The position numbers were made by a program, and so were the translations under genes. Shown piece after piece: positions 24,574-38,031 of a stretch of 64,000 nucleotides of DNA. The notes under the pieces are model-generated. The model was not told the origin of the DNA and ran no database searches. It saw only the letters and a list, made by a program, of their open reading frames with translations. Numbering within the stretch: position 1 is the stretch's first letter; each line of letters begins with the position of its first letter. The DNA is from Epiperipatus broadwayi (taxonomy: Eukaryota; Onychophora; Udeonychophora; Euonychophora; Peripatidae): assembly GCA_028023455.1 (NCBI GenBank), contig JAQFVV010013352.1, forward strand, positions 82,894-146,893. The letters are read 5' to 3'.

Positions 24574-24587
24574 CCTCCCCTCACTCT
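24574..24587 (-). promoter_or_regulatory. Polypurine tract
   Basis: The minus strand reads GAGTGAGGGGAGG immediately before the 3' LTR. Such tracts prime plus-strand DNA synthesis in LTR retroelements; placement is exactly as expected. Confidence 0.7.
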
Positions 24588-25099
24588 AGAAAATAATCTC
24601 TATATCTGGCATGCTTTCTATGATTTTTTTGTCTTTAGGGAGTAGAAATATTTCTATTTGATCAGGAGTGGAATTTCCATCTATTTTATTCTTCAGGTCT
24701 AGATTACTGTTTTTCTTTACTAGGGTTAGCAATATCTTGATCTGCCTTAATTTTATTTCCTGTATTTTACTCAATAGGCAATATATCATTCTGCTTAATA
24801 AAGATGTAATTGTCACTTTCATCATTTGTCAAAAATTCCAATTTAGGATTGGTTGCTACAGGTTTTTTTATTTATCATGATCGATGTATTAGAAAATTTA
24901 TTATGTAAATGATTTATATGTCTCCTGACATGCAATCCATTTTCAAGTTTAATCACTTGTATTACTTTAGATACTTTTTAAACTATGGTGCCAGGTATCC
25001 ATTTTTTAATGCATGTCAAACCCATACAACTTTTTCCACTCCAAATTTTTTAAAGTTTGCATTGCATGTTTTTTCATTAGAAATACTTATTTCTAATTT

Positions 25100-25900
25100 T
25101 TTTTACAAGTAAAAGCTTAGATAATTAGGTATAATATTTTTTACCAAACAGCAACTCTGCAGGTGTTTTAAAGTTTGTCACACTAGGGTTAAAATGCTGG
25201 TAGTACATAATTACTATCAGCAAATCTTCAACATCTTTTATCTTTACTTTCTTCAAGGCAATTTTTAAACTTTGGACTGCCTTTTCTGCAAGTTAATTAG
25301 AGGCTAGCTGGTACACTAGAGTAAGATTATGATGAATGCCTTTATCAATTAAAATTTTTTCAAAATCTACAAAAGTGAAACCTGTCAGATTATTGGATAC
25401 CTGGATCTATGGATATCCATAAGTAGCAAATACTTCCTATAAGGCTATTATAGTAAATGTAGTACTCATAGTTTTCACACATTTATATTTATCCCACTAG
25501 GAGTATTAATATTAGATGTTTATTCATAGGCCCTGTCCTAATTTATATGAATACATTCCAATGATTTATTGGCCTCTATTCATTTTATAAATTTTTCTCA
25601 GTAAATAAGACAAAGATTAACAATCATAGCAGGTTTTTATTGTATATTTAATTTCACCATTTATTTTAGGCTACTATGAATATGAACATGTGGACACCAA
25701 CATCCATACTACTCCTGGATGTTAATTATGTAACAATTTTAACATTTGTTTTTATCCTTCTTCTGGTATGAGCATTCAATCAATCATCATTATACATTCA
25801 TTAGAGATTTACAAATTCTGATGAGTATTCCAAAATGCCATAGCAACAAAACTTGATCAATGTTTTGGCTATCCTTCTTGGATTCAATTTTTCAGCTTAC
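25100..25900 (-). pseudogene. Gypsy integrase remnant
   Basis: The minus strand, read across a few stops, gives FVDFEKILIDKGIHHNLT, then LAEKAVQSLKIALKK and, 30 residues on, KTPAELLFGKK. These correspond to the end of the integrase core (the G-I-x-H segment, the A-E-(R/K)-A-V-Q-x-(L/F)-K helix and the P-A-E-L-L-F-G motif of gypsy integrases). Further on, PGTIV and VIKLENG plus RRHI fit the C-terminal GPY/F-like tail. The N-terminal zinc-binding part near 25.8 kb is badly eroded. Confidence 0.8.
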
Positions 25901-26099
25901 TATATCCAGGATTTTTATTTGTCTATTCATAATATTTATTGCACCAAAATATTTCCTTCAGTAAGCTGCCACTGAAATCTCTGTGTCTCACAGGTAATCA
26001 TGATAATACATCAGCATGCATTATATCTTCTTTGGCTTATAAATCAATTCATAGTCATGGGCTTCTAATACATTAATCCACCTTAAATGTCTCTAGCTT

Positions 26100-26950
26100 G
26101 TGTATTTTTATTCTTTCTGAAAATTCTAAGTAAAGTGTGGTGATCAGTGAATAATGTAAAACTATGTCTTTATATGTATTGATGGAATTTTCTTTATTGC
26201 AAATATTATTTCTTATCTAATTGACTAAAAAAATTTTCAACTGATGATAAAGTTCAGGCATAAGAGATCATACATTTACCTTCACTATACCAATGCCAGA
26301 TGACAGCACCAACTACTAAATCTTAAGCCTCTATAGTAATTGTGACTTCCAGATCACTCCAGTAATGCATTAAGAGTTTCTCTGACATCAATAAATTCTT
26401 GGCTTTTTAGAATGTTACTTTATGCTTTTCAGTCTATTTCCAATGTTTTTCCTTATGCAATAAATCAAATAATAATGTAATGCATGCGATTTACCATGTA
26501 AAAACTTTCATAAAATTAATCAGTCCCAGAAAATCTTGTAAATCTTTCAAATTCTTTGGAGTAAAAGCTTTCATTTATCACTCTCATTTTTTCAGAATTG
26601 TGGTACTTTCAATCTTATTTATAACATGCCATAGAAATGTAATTTCCAAAGCTGCACAAATGCACATGGTAGTATTTAATCTAGCTCATATTTTATTTAG
26701 CTTTAAGCACACTTCCATAACTTGTTTTTAAGCTCTTCTTCTGACTGAGTAGTAATTAGAATATCATCTAAATAAGGAATAACTCCACCTATATTTTGCA
26801 ATAATACATCCATATTTATTTGAAAGATGTTTGGAGCCACTGTTATTCCATATAGTAATGCATTGCATTTAAACATATTGACATGGCTACATAATGTTAA
26901 CTATTCTACATTTTTTCTGTGACTGGAATCTGGTTGAATGCAGAGTTTGT
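26100..26950 (-). pseudogene. Gypsy reverse transcriptase / RNase H remnant
   Basis: The minus strand reads LLYGITVAPNIFQINMDVLL, then PYLDDILITTQSEEELKN. This contains the F-G-(I/L)-x-x-A-P-x-x-F-Q motif (first residue changed to Tyr) and the YxDD catalytic box, whose codons are at 26774-26763. The frame stops 10 residues later and the palm and RNase H portions must be read across stops, so the gene is inactive. Confidence 0.88.
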
Positions 26951-27689
26951 CAGTCTTTGTCAAGAATGAGGCTTTCTATAAAAATGCCAACACTTCTTGT
27001 ATACTTGGCATGGGATAAGTACCATTATTTATATATATTTACAATAACTTTATAGTATCCACATAGATGATTGCAATTACAACTACAAGAGTAGTCTATG
27101 ATAAGTCTTGTACAGGTGAAAACACCCCTTTTAGTATTGTCTCTTTAACCTTTGACTTTAGGGCATAAAAAACTTTTGATGACTTACACACTGCAAATTA
27201 TACATCTTTAGGTAATTATACATCTGTTGGTCATGTTCTAATTCAACTACTTCCTTTTTAAACAGCTGAGGAAACTTGGTTCTGACTTCAGTTCTAATTT
27301 GACTTTCTTATTTATTTTAAGACAAATTCTTTCAATCAAGCAGTAAATTAATGTCTCTCTTTACAACAAACAGTCATAAGACTATTAATTTTGATTTATT
27401 TTCACAATATCAGAAGCTTTTTGACAAATGTGCATTATGTTTCTACTCATATATCTTATAAACAACATTTCTTTCATCCATTTTTACTTTTTCCTTGGAT
27501 TTAACATTAATTTTATTCTACTGTTTCAAAGGTAGAATTCATAATTCAGTACATCAGTCAACCTCCTAATTGAACTTAATTTCACAAATGAATACATTCA
27601 ATGTAATTTGGCCATTGTTTGACTTGCTTATCTCTACTTTTCTATAAGTTCTGTTCTTCTCTGATTTAAAATTGTCTTTTACATTATTT

Positions 27690-28411
27690 TCTGCAAACAC
27701 AGTCTAAATGTCCTTTAATTTCATAAATACAACATAATTCTAATTTGACTTTAGTCATCATTTATTTGTATCCCACAGTACTGCAACAATAGCATCTTAA
27801 TTTCTTGAAATTTTTTTTAGGTGATTTGCTCTGTATAATGTTTATGGTATTTTTAAATTCATTTTCTACTATTATATATTTCAATGCATAATCTGTTGTT
27901 ATATCCTATGCTATAGATTTTGTTAATAACTGTTGAGTATGTTATATCCACTTTCTTAGTAGGGTTTTCTTATAATAATGGTAAAACATTCCATATAGTA
28001 GTTGATTCAGGAGTATGTCTTCTAAATCTGCTGTAAATTCACAAATTCACAATGTCTGGCAATGTTTGCAATGCCATATTGTAATTTTGGTAACTGTCTT
28101 GAGGTAAATATTTTCTCATTTGAAAATGCAAAAGAGCTATCCTATTTATTACCAGTGGTTGAAAATATGTAATGAATTTTTCTACTAGTTCACTGTGGTA
28201 CATTTTCTGCAATCTTGGAATCACATAATTGCTTAGCAATTTGTAGAACATCGCTACTGGCAAAAGTCAACATTGTTGAAAGTTTATGTTCTTTAATTTT
28301 AGTAATTCTCAGATATTTTCCACATATATATTTCACACTGGAAAAATTACCAACATCAAATTCTTGCAAGTTATGAGTGAGTATTGCCATTTTATTTTTA
28401 TTTTTCCACAC
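27690..28411 (-). pseudogene. Gypsy gag remnant with zinc knuckles
   Basis: Directly after the 5' LTR, 28411-28190 opens with MWKNKNKMAILTHNLQEFDV and continues to a region LQIAKQLCDSKIAE; 28263-28039 continues it in another frame. Further along, around 27815-27690, RCYCC...GYK and LCCIYEIKGHLDCVC represent two Cys-His knuckles (C-x2-C-x4-H-x4-C type), the second nearly canonical. Order and position are those of a gypsy gag. At least one frameshift and several stops are present. Confidence 0.75.
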
Positions 28412-28482
28412 AAATGTATATATATATATATTTTAATTGAACATATTATACGAGTTCTTAAAAAAACTCGACTGAAACCATC

Positions 28483-29000
28483 TGTTGTGTTCACGAGATT
28501 ACTCTCAGCTGTATCAGTGAAAATAAATAAATGCGCACAAAATATATATATCAGCAAGTTTATTTCTGTTTGCTGATGCATTAATTTAACAACATAAAAG
28601 AAAGAATAAAATTAAATTATTGATAATAATTAATCGCATAAACTTTTGTGACTTTCGACAGTTCATTAACCTTCTAATGGTTTTACTTTTGTAATTAAAG
28701 TCTACGCGATTTTTTTTTCATCTGAACTTTAACTTCATTTATATTATCTTCTCCCTTTTTCGAGAAAGCATAATTTTACATTGGGAGCCGTTTTCTTCTC
28801 TTGACAGTAACTGAGTGCCGTGCACTAAGAATCTCCGACTCTTTTTATTTGCAATTTATATTTAAAGTTCTTTTAAGAATACGTTTTTTCCCCTAGAGTA
28901 ATCCTTCTGGATAAACTATACCGGTAGTGTCAGTACAATTTATAAGGTTTAATAAAACTTTATTTACACACAATTATAAATATTTTACCGTCAGTGGACA
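28483..29000 (-). repeat. 5' LTR of the gypsy element
   Basis: On the minus strand it begins TGTCCACTGACGG and ends GAACACAACA. It is followed by GATGGTTTCAGTCGAG, where a primer-binding site would start at TGG, though I cannot assign the tRNA. It contains more CpG than the rest of the window. Confidence 0.75.
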
Positions 29001-29009
29001 CATATAAAC

Positions 29010-30060
29010 AAGAAGCACAAAACTATTTCAGCAACGATTTTAATAGCTAATAAATTATATTTTATGTAGGCAGCAAGACTAATACAATAATTTAATATTT
29101 TTAAAACTTCCAAAACATACTATATCAAAAATGGAACCAGTTATCTATCACTAACTGAAATTCAAGTATAAAAAATATTTTTTATAAGTATCATCTAATG
29201 TTAGATTATTTCAGCAACGCTACTAGCTAAACAAACATAACGCCTGACTAAAATTAATTCAGATAAAAGGTAAACTTTTTGTCTACAGGCCATAACGGTA
29301 TTTAATATACTGAAATTCTTAATAATGTAAACGAAAATCTCAAAACTAAATCAGCAAAATCTTAATAGCTAATATATAAGAATATTTTATATTAAGTATA
29401 AAAAGCAAGATTAAAACAATAATCATTTTACACATTAAAAACTTCCAAAACATACTATATACGAAAAAGAACTAGTTTCACATTGCTAGTGAAAAGTCAA
29501 ATGAAACAAACAGATTTTACTAGTATCAAGATCATTTCAGCACTTTTTGTTTACATAAGCCTTAATTTCAATATACTTAACATCTTTGTGTTTTTTTCGC
29601 GAGAAATTACATTTGATACTTGATATGTTTAGAGTTTACACTTGCTTCACAGGCAGAACTATTGAAAGAATCTAATGTTAGACTGATTTTATTTATTATA
29701 TAGTATGTTTTGTGAGGTTTTAAAGTTTAAAATAATTATTGTATTAATCTTGTTTTTGTATGTAATATAAAATATAATTTATTTTAGCCATAAAGATTTT
29801 TACTGCTTTAGTTTTGAATTTCTTGTTTACATTAGTCTGAATTTCAATATACTTAATATCTTTGTGATCCATAAAAAGTTTAATCTTTTACATATGCTTT
29901 TTTTATTCATACATATTGCTCATTTTACAATGTAGTACTGATGAAATGAATCTAGTATTTGGTGTTAATGGTATTTTATATTTGAATTTTAGCTAGCAAT
30001 ATGCAACAGATTTTATTTCATATGTATAGCATAATCAACTTTTATAACAGGTTATGTTTG
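29010..30060. repeat. Repeat family units right of the gypsy element, partly inverted
   Basis: Two direct units (about 29010-29210 and 29220-29540) share AATCTTAATAGCTAATA-like sequence, ACTTCCAAAACATACTATAT and ATTTCAGCA blocks with each other and with 23690-24080. From about 29545 to 30060 the same landmarks recur in reverse (TATATAGTATGTTTTGTGAGG, TTTACATTAGTCTGAATTTC, ATTTCAATATACTTAA), so the array turns around and forms an inverted pair. Confidence 0.65.
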
Positions 30061-31926
<1,866 letters not shown>

Positions 31927-32613
31927 GACAACATTTCAGTGGCTAAACAATTCTGATGCAAGCTTGGATATATTATTTTATGATTTTTAATGGGTTTAAA
32001 GTATTTATCTTATTTAGAACTTATTTATTTGAAGCAGAAAGTTGGGTGACTATAAAAAAACCCAGATGAAAAAACTGAAAGCTTCAGAAATGTAAATTTA
32101 GAGGGGAATAAAAAAGTTTATAATTATATATGATAAAAAGAATAAATAATAAAAGATATAATATATTGAAGAATGTAAAAAGAATAAAGTAAATTTATTT
32201 AGGATTATAGTTAGAAGTAAAAAATATGAATTATGTGTTAGAAGACTATACATATATTGAGAAGATAAGTAAAATAAGTTGACGTTATTGTCATATAAAA
32301 GAGCCTCATCAGCTTTTGAAATACAGAAGTAATATTATTTTTAAAAAAGATATGTATTGGTAGATTCTATCTAAATTTTGTCGAAAGACATAATAATAAT
32401 AATAATCACAATTATAGTAGACAAAGACAGATGCTTTATTTCTTACTACAAACAATAATTTTAAAAAGTGTTTATTTCTTTAATTCTGCTGATAAGACAT
32501 GCATAGGTTGAACTGTTGAAGTTGTAATGAAAATATTTTTTGTATAAAATAATCTTAAATGCTTATTTAATAACGATAAAAAACCGTCCTAATATTAACA
32601 TCGTAATACAAAC

Positions 32614-32753
32614 CTCTGTGTTGCAACATTATTTCTAAGTGATGAATAAAATTCTTGATTATACGTCTTAAATTTTAAATCTACAATTTGTTTAGATTTA
32701 TCCCATAAAGATATTCGTCCATCGTGTAAAGCTGCTAAGCAAGGATTAGAATT
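32614..32753 (-). CDS. Candidate 140-nt exon with WD-like motif
   Basis: Minus-strand open segment bounded by acceptor ATATTTTAG at 32754 and donor AGAG|GTTTGT after 32614. The frame is 46 codons plus 2 nt, so phase 0 in and 2 out. The peptide reads NPCLAALHDGRISLWDKSKQ and continues IVDLKFKTYNQEF. The run (A/C)-L-A-A-L-x-D-G-R-I-x-L-W-D is the classic strand c-d of a WD40/beta-propeller blade. CpG-containing codons (CGA, ACG) stand out from the depleted background. I do not recognise the gene. It could belong to a host gene separate from the Ig exons. Confidence 0.5.
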
Positions 32754-33098
32754 CTAAAATATATTAAAAAATCAATCTATAAATCCAACAAAAGCAAGAC
32801 AAATTGTGTTATCATATGTTATTGCTATTGGATACATATATTAATTATCGTAATAATAATAAAACAAAACATTAATATTGATAATAAATATTATTAATAA
32901 CAATTATAAAATACAGAATAACTTAAATATATGCATAACCACTTTCAATTGTTAATTTTTTAACTTCGCGGTAGTAAATGTCAACATGTGTCACGCCAAT
33001 ATTAATGGTTATTAATGTTTGCAAATAGAAATAAAAATTTTTTTTAATTAATTGATAGACAAAATATAAACGCTAAAAATTGATAAATCTCAGCATAC

Positions 33099-33139
33099 CA
33101 CATGTTGATGTTTTCTTGTCAAATTTAAAAGATTTTCAA
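33099..33139 (-). CDS. Candidate 41-nt micro-exon upstream of the WD-like exon
   Basis: On the minus strand TTTTCAG at 33140 is followed by 2 nt and 13 open codons (ENLLNLTRKHQHV), then donor GTATGC. It is phase 1 in and 0 out, so it would splice in frame to the exon at 32753. Only the splice signals and phase match support it; so short an exon arises easily by chance. Confidence 0.25.
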
Positions 33140-34826
33140 CTGAAAATCATTATGGAACCAACTAAAAGTATTTCTGTGTAGTGTGACAGTTATAATATTT
33201 ATTATCATTACTTATTTTATTATTTTGTGTATATAAAGTCTCCCAAAATTAGACTAATATATATATATTATGGTTTTAGTAATTTTAACTATAGAATATA
33301 ACAAATAAATGAATTTTGAAATGTTATGAATGACTTAATAAATATCTATAAAATTTGCCAAATAGAATGTAGTGTAAACTAAACATATATCAGAATCTTA
33401 ATTTCTTCTAAAATTTCAAAAATTAAAGTAATATAAAATGTTTTTCCAGATAAACATTTTTGCAGACAATTTTTAAACAAGCAAAATTGTACATTGAGTG
33501 TAGAGAAAAAAAAATATTTTGTAAATATTTTTAAAAATGTCATAACAAGACTTTTGATAAAAAATCAATTGTACTGGTATATAGTTACTAAAATTTAAAA
33601 TAGATGCTAATTCTTTTTAAGTAGTAAATGTTTATTTTTTGATTAAAATGAATAAAAATAACAATAAAAAAAACAATAAGTTGTTCTTCCATCTAATTTA
33701 TTAATAAATACTTTGAAATATTATTTAAATTTAGCACACATATATAATGTTCCTTATGACTATTTACTAAAATAAAAACGATTCAGAAATGAGACACACG
33801 TTTATATATATTGTTTTAAAAAATTATTCTTAGTTTACACAATATTATAATTACATAATATTATTCTTTTTCAACTGAAATATGCAGAAAAATAAAAATT
33901 CAGGAAAGTAAACAAATTTAAAATAAACAAAAATGCAAACGAAAAATAAAATAAAATACAATTCTCACACAAAACATAAAATAATTTATTGACAAAATAA
34001 TCGACAAAGCTATCTAATGACACAATTGCATTGGAATTTGTTAAATTAAATAGCTAACAGTTTTAATATAAAGCAACACTATATTAATTATATCCCATCA
34101 TCACTATTAATTTAGAAATGAATAAAAAAGGAAGCCATATACTTAGGGTAATTTATACATGAAATCAAAACAATCACAAATATACTTGTAAGTCAACGTT
34201 TTCTATAAACAAACTCAGATTCTATTTCAGTTATAAGAAAAACACCTTCATATAATAGTAGATGAGGTTGCTCTGATGCAAATCCTCTTAGAAATAAAAT
34301 ATTAGAAATTTAAAATGTAGATAAAAAGCATAGAGAGTATTTCTATGACTTGTTTCAAACAAACTGAATCTATAGTCATAAAATTACTACAGTCATTGAG
34401 GTAATAAATGTTAATGACTTATATGTGTCTTTCTAATATTATCCATAATATTTAAAATAATATGATGCATTTCTTTTACTTAATTGAAATTACAATTATA
34501 GGTAGATTTTAAATAGTCAAAACTCTTACTAAATTGAATACACTAAAAATGTTTAGTTAGTAATTAGAGATGTATAACATTACAAAAAAAAGTTATATCT
34601 AGATTTGATGGTACAATTCTACATTATCCAACAAGTAAAATGTTTTACATTTATAATGGATAATTATTTTTTGGTTATTAATTAAAAAAAGATCTTTGGC
34701 TATGTGTAAAATAAAAAAAATAAAAACCATAAACAATACATTTTTTGTTTAAATTTAAGATAAATGTAAACACAAACAAATTACCCACTGAAGGGTAAAT
34801 TTGTCTTCATCATCTCTACAAAGAGG
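33140..34826. other. AT-rich stretch without firmly recognised genes
   Basis: Simple AT-rich DNA. A 31-nt minus-strand stretch at 34785-34815 (TTTGTAG acceptor, peptide DDEDKFTLQW, donor GTAATT) looks exon-like but its phase does not match the candidate exons below, and it is too short to call. Confidence 0.4.
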
Positions 34827-34904
34827 AAACAAAGCAAAACTCTCCATACAGTATTGCCACCCGGCACAGGGTGGCAATATTGTATGGAGAGTTTTGCTTT
34901 GTTT
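34827..34904. repeat. Near-perfect 36-bp-arm hairpin
   Basis: The left arm 34827-34862 (starting AAACAAAGCAAAACTCTCC) pairs with 34869-34904 across a 6-nt loop GGCACA; the only difference is one G:T position. Related sequences occur at 38537-38632 (longer loop, more mismatches) and, as one arm only, at about 4010-4038. The family, and the shared tail GTGATCATGTGAT to the right, suggest a MITE; a long-hairpin small-RNA precursor is an alternative. Confidence 0.9.
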
Positions 34905-35378
34905 ATAAACAAATATGTGCTAGTATAAGAGATAGTGATCATGTGATGTCTACAAAGAGAAATTTATACAAAAGTGGAACCCATTATTCATTAGACAAAC
35001 CAAGTGTCTTCAAGCAAAACTTTTCAATTTTTTTGTTTTTTTCTAATAAATAACAAAAGGTATATAACTAAAATTTAAATATAATTTACTATAAAATTGC
35101 TAATTAAAAATTTCTAATATAATTTTAAGTTTGAAAAATATTCAATGATTTATCAAACTTAGGTTATAAAAATACAAATGGAAAAGACAGAAGAGACTTC
35201 TAATTTAAAAATATTTAAACTTTTTTAATATTTGAAAACTTTAATTGTTTTTACAGATTGTGGAAAGAATTTGATAGATTTTTTTCTAAAAAAATGTAAT
35301 TTTGTTGTTAATATTTAGATTTACAAAGATTGTTACATCTTCCAGAAAATATATAAATTGATTTTATTTCCATGAGCA

Positions 35379-35379
<1 letters not shown>

Positions 35380-35429
<50 letters not shown>

Positions 35430-38008
35430 TACTTATATATATATATATATATATATATAAGTGATTATAAAAGAATAAAGATTTCATTTTTAATTGTATA
35501 TAGCTGCAATCAGAAATCTCACTTTAATATAAAAAAAAAAACTGTCATGTCTATTTTGTGTTTCACATGTAATGTTGTTTTTCCCATTATAAACTTTTTA
35601 AAAAAAAGTTGATGTGATGAAAATCCTTTATTCACATTTAAGTGAAAAGTTATTTTAAATAATAATCATAAAAAAGAAATACTATAGGCAATTATTTTAG
35701 TTTTAATATTTGTTAAAGAATTTGTGTGTTGACATATATTTAAAACAAAATAATGACATATAAAATTTAAAATTTAATAAATTATATAAAAAATTAATTA
35801 TTTAAGTTGTATTTTATTATTTTTGTTAACATTAAAGTTATTATTAAAGTATTTGGATGCAAGTCATTCAAAAACAAATATTTGTAAAGAGAACAATGGA
35901 AAATTTTGAACATTGTGTGGTTTCTAGGAGACATCTTGATAAAATGATAGTAGTTTAGATGTCATTAATTTTGCAGTAAAGATGGTTGTTTATCTTACAA
36001 AAAACTTTTACTTGATAAGAAACCTTCAATACAAACTAAATCATTTTTAATAAAGAAATTGTAAAAAATGACAACATTAGTAAAATTATTAACCAGGATG
36101 GTCAGTGAGATAAAGATAGTCTGACAGAGGCAGTGTAGCCCCCATTCCAGTTGTCTCAATTATTGCTAAGTTTCCACTCAAGGCATAATTTTAAAATAAA
36201 ATAAAAGCTGATTTAACAAAAAGGAAATCTATCTTTTGTAAATTTAATCAATGAAGAAGCAACATTTCTGAAATACCTGGAGGGATAATGTTATTGTGTG
36301 GACTAATTAATACTTTGCCAACAGTTCCCCAAATTCTTAATTTTTTATATCTATCTGTAATTTTCTTAAAACAAGTTTCATGAGTACTAGAATTTTATTT
36401 TTAACTTTTAAAATTTAGCCAGAATGAACTCTCTTTTGTAATTTTTAATCTTATAGTTTGTCAACATCACCTGGGAAACCTGCTGCAAATCAGATTGAAA
36501 ATGAGCTTTAAATTTAGGACTGTAATTTAAAAAAGTGAAATAAAGACATTATTTTTATTAATAATAATTTTGTTATGAATTGTTGGTATGCATTTCTTCT
36601 TAACTCTTCCAAAGAAATATTCTTTTAAAACAGAAGAGGTAATATGTAAAATATTTTTGCTGTATATTTAACACATATGTTTGCAAACATCCCATATATT
36701 TTTGATATGAATGATTTAATGTAATATAATTATAATCTAATATGTATCCAAGGATCTACATTGCTTATTAAAATTTATTATTATTCCAAATGTTAAATCT
36801 CACAAATACATCATTCCAGGGTAAAAAAAATTATGTTGATTGATATTTAATGAGTCATTTGGAATATTAGTAATAGAAGTAAGCCATTGGTAAATTTAAT
36901 TTGTTACAAAAATAATTTGAATAATGGCTTTAATATACTTAGCAATATCATAGGTGATATGTTTTTTTACATTTGTGTAACAGATTGGTAAATTCCTTAT
37001 CTGAAAATGGTAATTCCTCTCATTGCATAGCTATTTTTACATAAGAGATAATAGATTCATCTTATATTTTAAATAAATATGTGCATAAATATATGTGGCA
37101 ATACATTTATTCTACTTTTTCTATTGATCCTAAATTAATTTTCTCAGAAGATGCCTACATTATATTTTGTAGAAGTAAATACATTAGATGTGTTAGAGAA
37201 ACTTTTACATGCAAAATAGATATATAAATTATACTCTAAATTACTTATTTTATTAACAAATAATTATAATATTATTTTATTTAATCCTGGTTAAGATATT
37301 TCTCTTTAGCTTATAAAAAGCATCACTGAATATTAATAAACTCATTTTACTTTGGATGTTTTATAGTTTAAAAAGTTGTAGTAATTCCAGAAATATATTT
37401 ATTATTATTATTATTATTAATGTAAAATTACCCAAATGTCCGTAAAAATTATATAATAATTTTATTAAATGTGGTTTTCACATATTTTTTTATAAGGTTA
37501 AAACTTAATCCTGATTTATGGTTACATATATTAGATTCACTATGGTATTTTTATATTTACCATGAGACATTAAGCACACATACAGTAATATTTTCTTTTG
37601 CCTAGCCATAGTAAATTACCATTAGATATTAAAACATTGTAATATAAAGAGAAAAAGAATGATGGTTACATTAAAAGAAACTGTATGATTATTGTTTACT
37701 TATTCTAAATATATTTTGAAGTGAATAAAAATGCCATTTGATTTAGATATATATTTATTTGAAATACACACATATGTAGTAGATAAGACTTAGTTATAAA
37801 ATACATTTTACTTTTTATAAATATAGCTAGTCAAAAGTGAGGGATTTACTATTGATCTATTATTTGTAGTGACAGTTTCTGGATTGCTCAGTAATATTAA
37901 AAATCTCAACCTCTCTTCTCTTATTATCTTTTTACATACAGTATTGTATTATTACCCAAATATATGTAGCATTTGAGAAGTCAGCTTTTCTTATTATTTA
38001 TCATTACA
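35380..38008 (+). repeat. Probable 5' LTR of a long-LTR retroelement
   Basis: From about 35456 to 36780 it is a diverged direct copy of 40195-41530, with shared TAAAAGAATAAAGATTTCATTTTTAAT-type sequence, AGTGAAAAGTTATTTTAAATAA, TGGTTTCTAGGAGA and GTTTGCAAACATCC landmarks in the same order. The right end is set by CA at 38007-38008 just before a primer-binding site. If one unit, the LTR is about 2.6 kb, which is long. The left end falls in a (TA)n tract at 35380-35459 that contains AAGTACTT, so it is approximate. Confidence 0.6.
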
Positions 38009-38013
38009 GTTAT

Positions 38014-38031
38014 TGGTGCCCAACATGGGGC
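38014..38031 (+). promoter_or_regulatory. Primer-binding site, Lys-tRNA type
   Basis: TGGTGCCCAACATGGGGC matches the complement of the 3' end of tRNA-Lys (TGGCGCCCAACGTGGGGC, from memory) at 16 of 18 positions. Both differences are C-to-T or G-to-A at CpG sites, the usual decay in a methylated copy. Location at the end of the candidate 5' LTR supports it. Confidence 0.75.

Larger units (their letters stand above)
24139..29000 (-). mobile_element. Ty3/gypsy LTR retrotransposon, full structure, decayed
   Basis: A 4.86-kb element in minus orientation: 5' LTR 29000-28483, gag with zinc knuckles about 28411-27690, RT around 26900-26600 with intact YLDD, integrase about 25900-25100, polypurine tract 24586-24574 and 3' LTR 24573-24139. 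Stops and frameshifts interrupt every gene, and the two LTRs differ by many substitutions plus a large deletion in the 3' copy, so the insertion is old and non-functional. No clear target-site duplication remains. It lies in what would be the intron between exon candidates 32614-32753 and 23423-23481. Confidence 0.9.

Noticed and set aside
26480-26731. Plus-strand ORF of 83 codons
   Set aside because: Antisense to the gypsy RT/RNase H region, whose minus-strand motifs (YLDDILI) are clear.
28333-28581. Minus-strand ORF starting MHQQTEINLLIYIF that looks like a signal peptide
   Set aside because: It lies across the gypsy 5' LTR and leader, so it is not a host exon for the Ig gene.
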